A stretch of DNA of 64,000 nucleotides from Blautia sp. OF03-15BH (GTDB lineage: Bacteria; Bacillota; Clostridia; Lachnospirales; Lachnospiraceae): positions 62,001 through 126,000 of the forward strand of contig NZ_QSCM01000005.1 of the NCBI RefSeq assembly GCF_003463065.1. Direction: 5' to 3'. The position numbers were made by a program, and so were the translations under genes. Positions 58,102 to 64,000 of the stretch are shown here, piece by piece. The notes under the pieces are model-generated. The model saw only the letters and a list, made by a program, of their open reading frames with translations, had not been told where the DNA came from and ran no database searches. Numbering within the stretch: position 1 is the stretch's first letter; every line of letters begins with the position of its first letter.

Positions 58102-58960
58102 AAAAAGAGCGAAAAAACACGCCCAGCTGAAAGAATTCTGGAGACGTTATAAAAAGAACAAAGCGGCTGTCGTCGGACTTGTCATTCTGTGTGTCATTGT
58201 GGGGATCGCCGTTTTTGCCGATCTTATCGTTCCTTATGCCAGATGCGTGGAGCAGACAGGTGCAGACCGTCTGCAGTGGCCCAGTGCCGCACACTGGTTC
58301 GGAACGGACGAGTTTGGCCGTGATCTGTTTGCCCGTGTGGTACATGGAGCCCGTTATTCTCTGTTTATCGGTGTGGCAACGAGCCTGATGGCTCTGGTGG
58401 CCGGAGCGATCCTGGGCGCCAGCGCCGGTTATTTCGGCGGTATGGTGGATAACGTGATCTGCCGTATCATCGATGTTTTTATGTGTGTACCGCCGATTCT
58501 GCTTTCTCTGGCGGTCGTGGCAGCTTTGGGAACCAGCATGCGGAACCTGATCATCGCCATTACGATCTCCTGTATTCCGGGAAATGTCCGTCTGATCCGT
58601 TCCGTGGTGCTCACGGTGGCGGATCAGGACTACGTGGAGGTGGCCCGTTCTTACGGTGCTTCCAACGCCCGGATCATTTTCCGGTATGTGCTTCCCAATG
58701 CCATGGGACCGATCATTGTAAATACGACCATGGCGATTTCTGATATGATCCTGTCTGCGGCAGGCTTAAGCTTTATCGGTATGGGAATCCAGCCGCCCTC
58801 ACCGGAGTGGGGGGCGCTTCTTTCCGCAGCGCAGACGTACATTTTCACATCACCTTATCTTCTGGCATTTCCCGGTGTGTTTATCATTTTAAGCTCCCTG
58901 TCCTTTAATCTGGTGGGAGACGGACTGACAGACGCCCTGGATCCGAAGCTGAAGGACTGA
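58094..58960 (+). CDS. Peptide ABC transporter permease, DppC-like
   Basis: 288 residues from GTG 58094, 8 bases after GGAGG; the frame is open earlier but inside dppB. HWFGTDEFGRDLFARVVHGA near 73, EAA loop QDYVEVARSYGASNARI near 185, and NLVGDGLTDALDPKLK at the end. Second channel subunit. Confidence 0.94.
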   Translation: MNRKRAKKHAQLKEFWRRYKKNKAAVVGLVILCVIVGIAVFADLIVPYARCVEQTGADRLQWPSAAHWFGTDEFGRDLFARVVHGARYSLFIGVATSLMALVAGAILGASAGYFGGMVDNVICRIIDVFMCVPPILLSLAVVAALGTSMRNLIIAITISCIPGNVRLIRSVVLTVADQDYVEVARSYGASNARIIFRYVLPNAMGPIIVNTTMAISDMILSAAGLSFIGMGIQPPSPEWGALLSAAQTYIFTSPYLLAFPGVFIILSSLSFNLVGDGLTDALDPKLKD

Positions 58961-58973
58961 CGGGGAGGATATT

Positions 58974-59963
58974 ATGGGAAAAAAAGTTTTGGATGTAAAA
59001 AATCTGACCATACAGTACCGGACGGATCTGGAAACTGTTTATGCGGTAAACGGGATCAGTTTCTCACTGGAAAAGGGAGAGACGCTTGGCCTGGTAGGAG
59101 AGACCGGCGCCGGAAAAACGACGACCGCCCTTGGGATCATGGGGCTTTTGCCGGAGCGTACCGCTGTGATCCCGGAGGGAAGTGTGGAGTTTGAAGGCAG
59201 GGATCTTCTAAAGCTTTCCGAGCAGGAAATGCAGAAGGTCCGCGGAAGTGAGATTTCCATGATCTTCCAGGATCCTATGACGGCTTTGAATCCGGTGCTT
59301 CCGGTAGGAAAGCAGATCGGTGAGGCGCTGTTTCTCCATAATGATGAGAATCTGAGCAAGGATCAGATTGAGAAAAAAGTAGAAGAAACACTGGAGCTTG
59401 TGGGAATCCCGAAGGAAAGAAAGGTGGAGTATCCTTATCAGTTTTCCGGCGGCATGCGTCAGCGTGTGGTCATTGCCATTGCGCTGGTCTGTAATCCGGC
59501 TCTTTTGATCGCGGATGAGCCTACGACTGCATTGGATGTAACGATCCAGGCGCAGATCCTTACCATGATCTGTAACCTGCAGAGAAAATACGGAACATCT
59601 GTGATCATGATCACGCATGATCTGGGTGTGGTGGCAGAAACCTGTGATAAGGTAGCCATCATGTATGCCGGTGAAGCTGTGGAATACGGAACGCTGGCAG
59701 ACATTTTCGGTGGGGAAAAGCATCATCCGTATACGGTGGGGCTTTTTGGATCCATTCCAAGTCTTACGGAGGACAGCAGGCGGCTTCATCCGATCGAGGG
59801 GCTGATGCCGGATCCGACGGAAAAGCCGGCGGGCTGCTGGTTTGCACCGCGATGTCGTCACTGCACGGAAAAGTGCAGAAAGCAGGCACCGCCTGTTTAT
59901 GAAAAGAATGGTCATCAGATCCGCTGCCATCTTTTTGGTGCGGAAGAAAGGGAGGTGCGGTGA
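58974..59963 (+). CDS. Peptide ABC transporter ATP-binding protein, DppD-like
   Basis: 329 residues: Walker A GETGAGKTT, signature FSGGMRQRVVIAIAL, Walker B LLIADEPTTALD, and the family C-terminal Cys cluster (CHFAPRC-like CWFAPRCRHCTEKCRKQAP) that in Dpp/Opp ATPases can hold an Fe-S cluster. Overlaps the next start by one base. Confidence 0.94.
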   Translation: MGKKVLDVKNLTIQYRTDLETVYAVNGISFSLEKGETLGLVGETGAGKTTTALGIMGLLPERTAVIPEGSVEFEGRDLLKLSEQEMQKVRGSEISMIFQDPMTALNPVLPVGKQIGEALFLHNDENLSKDQIEKKVEETLELVGIPKERKVEYPYQFSGGMRQRVVIAIALVCNPALLIADEPTTALDVTIQAQILTMICNLQRKYGTSVIMITHDLGVVAETCDKVAIMYAGEAVEYGTLADIFGGEKHHPYTVGLFGSIPSLTEDSRRLHPIEGLMPDPTEKPAGCWFAPRCRHCTEKCRKQAPPVYEKNGHQIRCHLFGAEEREVR

Positions 59964-60922
59964 TGGAAGAGAAGCTTCTTGAGGTCAGACACCTGAAAAA
60001 ATATTTCCACACGCCGGCCGGGCTTCTTCATGCGGTGGATGATGTGGATTTCAGTATCCTGAAGGGAAAAACCATGGGCGTGGTCGGAGAGTCCGGCTGT
60101 GGAAAATCCACACTTGGACGGTCTTTGCTTTGCCTGGAGCCTCCGACAGCCGGGGAGATCCTTTTTGAGGGGAAAAATATTGCGGCTCTTTCGAAGCGGG
60201 AGATGAAGAAGGTACGCCCGAAGATCCAGATGGTCTTCCAGGATCCGTATTCCAGTCTGAACGGCCGTATGACGGTCCGTCAGCTGATCGCCGAGCCGCT
60301 GCTGGTCAATAAGATCTGTAAGAACCGGGCGGAGGTTGATCAGAAGGTGGATGAGATGATGGAGACCGTGGGTCTTGCAAAGCGGCTGGACATGGCATAT
60401 CCTCATGAGCTGGACGGAGGACGGCGTCAGCGTATCGGTATCGCCAGGGCTTTGATCCTGAATCCGGAATTTGTAGTCTGTGATGAGCCGGTTTCTGCTT
60501 TGGACGTTTCGATCCAGGCGCAGATCCTGAATCTTCTGATGGATCTTCAGGAGAGTATGAATCTTACATATATGTTTATTACGCATGATCTTTCGGTTGT
60601 GCGTCATATTTCCAATGAGATCATGGTGATGTATCTCGGAAAGTGTGTGGAGCGGGCAGAGGCGAAGGAAATTTTCCGAAATCCGGTCCATCCTTACACG
60701 AAGGCGCTTCTAGCTGCCATTCCGATCCCGAGTATTGAGTCTTGTCATAAGAAGAGGGAGCTTTTGCAGGGGGAGGTTACGAGCCCTGTCAATCCGAAGC
60801 CGGGATGCCGGTTTGCAGTGCGTTGTCCGTTTGCCACGGATGAGTGCCGGAGGGGGGAGATTCCTCTTCGGGAGGTTGCTCCGGGGCATTTTGCGGCTTG
60901 CTGTCGGGCGGAGGAAATGTAG
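59963..60922 (+). CDS. Peptide ABC transporter ATP-binding protein, DppF-like
   Basis: 319 residues from ATG 59963, 6 bases after GGAGGT. Walker A GESGCGKST, signature LDGGRRQRIGIARAL (a variant of LSGGQ), Walker B FVVCDEPVSALD, and a C-terminal Cys cluster (CRFAVRCPFATDEC). Forms the ATPase pair with the DppD-like protein. Last gene of the operon. Confidence 0.94.
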   Translation: MEEKLLEVRHLKKYFHTPAGLLHAVDDVDFSILKGKTMGVVGESGCGKSTLGRSLLCLEPPTAGEILFEGKNIAALSKREMKKVRPKIQMVFQDPYSSLNGRMTVRQLIAEPLLVNKICKNRAEVDQKVDEMMETVGLAKRLDMAYPHELDGGRRQRIGIARALILNPEFVVCDEPVSALDVSIQAQILNLLMDLQESMNLTYMFITHDLSVVRHISNEIMVMYLGKCVERAEAKEIFRNPVHPYTKALLAAIPIPSIESCHKKRELLQGEVTSPVNPKPGCRFAVRCPFATDECRRGEIPLREVAPGHFAACCRAEEM

Positions 60923-60942
60923 AATAAAGTGGCTTCGAGGAC

Positions 60943-61047
60943 GCCCCGCACGCCGGTTTCCAATCAGGTTTCAGTTGCGGCGGGGCGAAATTCTAGGGTT
61001 TGCCCTGCCTCCACATGAAAACCTGATTGGAAACTGGCGTGTGGGGC
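60943..61047 (+). repeat. 105-nt hairpin with 29-bp arms
   Basis: Bases 60943-60971 pair with 61019-61047: 27 Watson-Crick pairs plus two G-U. The loop holds a smaller stem, GGCGGGGC against GCCCTGCC. It lies 20 bases after dppF with no U-tract. It could be a terminator-like structure, a MITE or a non-coding RNA. The rest of 61048-61355 shows no gene; AAACAGTGGG and a TGCTATGAT at 61050-61058 may be promoter parts. Confidence 0.75.
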
Positions 61048-61355
61048 TGTGCTATGATATTGGAAAGTATGGTGGCAGACGGAAACTTTGTCTGTCTCAC
61101 ATGCAAACTTGAGTGGAATTGGGACAAAACAGTGGGTTATCTGAGAAAATATGGGTTTAATCGGTTTGGAGCAGATATTTGACCCACAAAGGATCTGTGG
61201 AAGGTGTGGATAACTTTCTTCAAAAAAGAATTTCCAGTGGAAAATTCTTTTGATGCCGTTGGATTTTGGATTTGAAAGTTTTATTATATGCGTAGGAATC
61301 ATTTTTGATTCTGTTGTTATTGTATAGATGCGTGAGATAAGGAGAAAAATGCAAT

Positions 61356-63716
61356 ATGAAGCGTAGAGAATACAGCTGGCCTTACGGGAATGAGGTGGGC
61401 CGGGAGGAGATCATAAAGAGTGATGTGCTGGTGCTTGGTGGCGGTCTTTCCGGTTGTTTTGCGGCTATTGCGGCAGCGAGGAAGGGGCTTTCGGTCGTTG
61501 TTGTGGAGAAGGGCGCAGCGGAGAAGAGTGGTGCAGCAGGAACCGGTTTTGATCATTGGGAGTCTGCCTGTACCAATCCTTGTTCTGAGGTGACACCGGA
61601 GGAGATCGCAAATGCGTATGTCCGGGAGCAGGACTGGTACAGCAACGGTATCGCTCATTATATTGAATGCCGGGAGGGATATGACCGTCTTCTGGATCTG
61701 GAGGCTTTCGGAGGAAAGATCCGTGATACGGAAGGAGAGTTTGAGGATGCAGAGTTCCGTGATGAGAAGACGGGACTGATGTTTGCGTATGATTATAAGA
61801 ATAAATTTACGCTCCGTGTCTGGGGAACGACGTTTAAACCGGCTCTTGTAAAGGAGATGAAGCGGCTGGGCATCCGTGTTTTTGACCGGACGGAAGCCAC
61901 AGCGCTGCTTCTTGACAAGACAGGCCGGAAGGGCATCGGTGCGATGGGTATGAATGTGCAGAACGGAAAATTTATGATCTTCCAGGCAAAAACGACAGTT
62001 CTTGCCATGTCCCGCCCGGCCAGGGTCTGGCTGTTTGATCCGGATCTTACAGGGCTTTGTGAGTTCCGTCCCATGCAGAGCATCGGAAGCGGTCATGCCA
62101 TGGGCTGGAGAGCCGGCATGGAGTTTACCATGATGGAGAAAACGGTCCGGGCAGAGTTTTCGGCAGCGGGAAGAAGTTTCCCGCCATATGGGGCAGGAAA
62201 CAATCACAACACCTGGTATGCAGCTACCATGGTGGATGCCAGAGGCGTGGAGATCCCTTATGTAGACCGTGACGGAAAGGAGCTCAAGACGGTTTCCGAG
62301 CGTTATTATCCGGCGGAGGGGCAGAAGTTTTTCCTCAAGGGCGGTGTCATTGACAATCCGAAGTATGAGTACCGCGGTCCGGAGACGTTGGATTTCGGCG
62401 AGCTTATGAAGCGGGGCTATCAGCTTCCGTTTTATGCAGACTTGAGCCGTATGCCGGACAACGAACGCCGGGTGATCTGGGGCATGATGGTGGGGCAGGA
62501 GGCTAAGACCAATGTGCCGATCTATAAGAATTACAATGACCGGGGCTTTGATCCGGCAAAGCATATGCTTCAGAGCTATGGAACCGGTTGGCAGTCAGCA
62601 AACTTTCTGGAGCAGGAGCGTCAGTTTTTTGGAGCTCCCGGCGGGATCCTTCACAACTGGGATCTGATGACAAACATCGAGAATGTTTACGCTGCAGGTG
62701 ACCAGCTTTATGCTTCTGACTGTGCCGGTTTTGCCTGTGCGACCGGTTATTACGCAGGCCGTAAGGCTGCGAAAGCCGCTTTGATGGCTGATTGGACTGC
62801 CTACGATCCGGAAGACGTGAAAAAGGAGCAGAAACGCCTGTATGCCCCGCTTTTTGTGGATCCGGAAGAGGGGATGACCTGGAAAGAACTGAACATGGCG
62901 ATCGCAAAAGCTATGCAGAACTACTGCGGAGGAGTAAAATGTGATGCGCTTCTCATGGAAGGCCTGGATCTTCTTACCACCTTTGAAAAAGAGATGGTGC
63001 CGAAGCTTTCCTGCCGGAATCCGCATGAGCTTATGCGGATCCATGAGGTTTTGGATATTCTTACGGTGGCAAAGATGGTACTTCATGCCAGTCTGGCACG
63101 GAAATCCAGTTCTGCCCCGCTTTGTTTTACGAGAAGTGACTATCCGGAGATGGATCCGGAGAAGGACCGTCACCACATCGCCATCCACCAGGAACATGGT
63201 GAGGTCAAAGTGAGAAAGGTACCGCTTGATTTCTTTGGTGAGCTGAAGACAGAATATGAGAAGCGAAACCAGGATTATATGGAAGAACTGAAGAGCCGGC
63301 ATGCGGTTCTGGAAAAAGATGTGGAAAAAGTGTTGGAGAATGGTCTTGAAAAACTGAGCGTCAAAGGCTGGGAAGGCGCCGGCTATGAGAAAGCCGGAGC
63401 TCTTGCAGAAGACATCACTGCTCCGGCAGAGGAAACGGCTTCCGCAGCCTTTGAACTGGAGGAGACCCCCTGCAGTGTCCGTCCCATTGTTTACCATCCG
63501 GATAAATGTATCGGATGCAGCCGCTGCGCTGCTGTCTGCCAGTGTGATGTCCTTTATCCCTCCCCGGAAAAGGGGCAGCACCCGGTAGTCATGTACCCCG
63601 GTGAGTGTTATTACTGCGGAGCCTGTGTTATGGTTTGTCCGAAAGATGCCATCGAACTGGTCCACCCGCTGATGAACCGTGCAAAATTTGTTCCGACGAG
63701 AAAGCTGGAAGAATAA
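61356..63716 (+). CDS. FAD-dependent oxidoreductase fused to a two-cluster ferredoxin domain
   Basis: 786 residues. N-terminal FAD Rossmann fold of the succinate dehydrogenase/fumarate reductase/APS reductase class (VLVLGGGLSGCFAAIAAARK, about residues 24-43; later YAAGDQLYASDCAGFACATG near 450). A helical region follows, then a Glu-rich linker (about 690-705) and a ferredoxin domain with CIGCSRCAAVCQC and CYYCGACVMVCPK. The domains suggest electron transfer between a ferredoxin-type partner and an organic substrate. AGR/fumarate active-site residues could not be placed, so the substrate is unknown. Monocistronic; GGAG at 61341-61344 is 11 bases from ATG. Confidence 0.88.
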   Translation: MKRREYSWPYGNEVGREEIIKSDVLVLGGGLSGCFAAIAAARKGLSVVVVEKGAAEKSGAAGTGFDHWESACTNPCSEVTPEEIANAYVREQDWYSNGIAHYIECREGYDRLLDLEAFGGKIRDTEGEFEDAEFRDEKTGLMFAYDYKNKFTLRVWGTTFKPALVKEMKRLGIRVFDRTEATALLLDKTGRKGIGAMGMNVQNGKFMIFQAKTTVLAMSRPARVWLFDPDLTGLCEFRPMQSIGSGHAMGWRAGMEFTMMEKTVRAEFSAAGRSFPPYGAGNNHNTWYAATMVDARGVEIPYVDRDGKELKTVSERYYPAEGQKFFLKGGVIDNPKYEYRGPETLDFGELMKRGYQLPFYADLSRMPDNERRVIWGMMVGQEAKTNVPIYKNYNDRGFDPAKHMLQSYGTGWQSANFLEQERQFFGAPGGILHNWDLMTNIENVYAAGDQLYASDCAGFACATGYYAGRKAAKAALMADWTAYDPEDVKKEQKRLYAPLFVDPEEGMTWKELNMAIAKAMQNYCGGVKCDALLMEGLDLLTTFEKEMVPKLSCRNPHELMRIHEVLDILTVAKMVLHASLARKSSSAPLCFTRSDYPEMDPEKDRHHIAIHQEHGEVKVRKVPLDFFGELKTEYEKRNQDYMEELKSRHAVLEKDVEKVLENGLEKLSVKGWEGAGYEKAGALAEDITAPAEETASAAFELEETPCSVRPIVYHPDKCIGCSRCAAVCQCDVLYPSPEKGQHPVVMYPGECYYCGACVMVCPKDAIELVHPLMNRAKFVPTRKLEE

Positions 63717-63720
63717 ATAA

Positions 63721-63764
63721 AAAGCCTTTTGGATCCCTGAAAATGGAATCCAAGAGGCTTTTTT
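63721..63764 (+). terminator. Bidirectional terminator
   Basis: AAAGCC..TTTGGAT pairs with ATCCAA.AGGCTTT, then a T-run. It ends the flavoprotein gene and, on the minus strand, the membrane protein gene that converges on it. Confidence 0.85.
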
Positions 63765-64000
63765 CAGATGAAGAGCACCCTGCAGACCAGCCACAGGAGC
63801 AGCGCTCCATTGATGGAGCAAAGAACTTTTTCGCTGCGGACCCCGTTCCAGTAGCCGAAGGAAAATCCGCCTACAGCAGCCAGAAAACCTAAGGAGACTA
63901 CCCAGAAAAAGGAAAGGATAGAACTGTAGTAATACATGGTCATGCCGAGAAGCAGAGCTTCTGTGCTGGTCCGGAAGGAGAGCTGCGCACAACGTTCCAG
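63764..64000 (-). CDS. LysE-like membrane protein, 5' end outside window
   Basis: The last 78 codons of a minus-strand gene, stop TGA at 63764-63766. Two hydrophobic helices: SILSFFWVVSLGFLAAVGGF and ALLLWLVCRVLFI, with a conserved-looking YWNGVRSEKVLCSINGA before the second. This pattern resembles the C-terminus of LysE-type amino-acid exporters, but only the end is visible. Confidence 0.5.
   Translation of the reverse strand: MERCAQLSFRTSTEALLLGMTMYYYSSILSFFWVVSLGFLAAVGGFSFGYWNGVRSEKVLCSINGALLLWLVCRVLFI

Overview
The window looks like a chromosome segment of an anaerobic, probably gut-dwelling Clostridia species, most likely Lachnospiraceae (inference). The signs are a spmA sporulation gene, two oxygen-sensitive radical enzymes (YjjI/YjjW), Feo ferrous iron uptake, a cobalamin riboswitch, a BspA-type surface protein, GGAGG ribosome sites throughout, and an F-type ATP synthase whose c subunit carries a two-carboxylate, Na+-type motif.

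Layout. 1-3.4 kb: a peptide-type ABC permease pair split by an IS607-family element with a broken recombinase, an intact TnpB and an omega-RNA region. 3.4-9.7 kb: an AT-rich island with a serine-recombinase remnant, a 1,620-residue repeat-rich secreted protein and a candidate type I toxin (32 aa, minus strand); a 36-bp sequence occurs in inverted orientation at the two edges. 9.7-13.6 kb: feoA-feoA-feoB-small Cys protein-Fur-like operon with two copies of a tripartite GTTAG/CTAAC operator and a Fur-like box. 13.7-23.4 kb: nucleoside uptake and salvage (udk, BMP-type binding protein, ABC ATPase, two permeases, add, punA) with the glycyl radical enzyme pair yjjI-yjjW inside it. 23.5-27.3 kb: acetyltransferase, spmA and a deleted spmA remnant around a Uma2 gene, flavoprotein, YefM-YoeB. 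27.4-37.4 kb: an AT-richer carbohydrate locus (Gfo/Idh/MocA oxidoreductase, MFS, YesN/YesM two-component system, sugar ABC importer, ThuA-like protein) in which two promoters share one 62-bp element. 37.4-44.9 kb: AraC remnant, LUD protein, then a riboswitch-controlled corrinoid/metal operon led by an exported CbiK-type chelatase. 45.0-46.7 kb: DUF4091/GH123-like protein. 46.8-54.3 kb: complete atp operon on the minus strand. 54.5-60.9 kb: M42 aminopeptidase followed by a complete peptide ABC importer. 61.3-63.7 kb: flavoprotein-ferredoxin fusion. The window ends inside a minus-strand membrane protein.

How the genes fit together. The M42 peptidase and peptide importer would supply peptides and amino acids; the nucleoside locus imports nucleosides, deaminates adenosine and phosphorolyses the product; YesMN probably senses a sugar and switches on both the importer and the oxidoreductase/MFS operon; the cobalamin operon is probably derepressed when corrinoid is scarce. 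Mobile and repetitive DNA (IS607, recombinase remnant, three families of dispersed hairpin repeats, 243-bp tandem repeats) is concentrated at the joints between these blocks. No rRNA, tRNA or CRISPR array was seen. All assignments come from reading the sequence; no database search was run.
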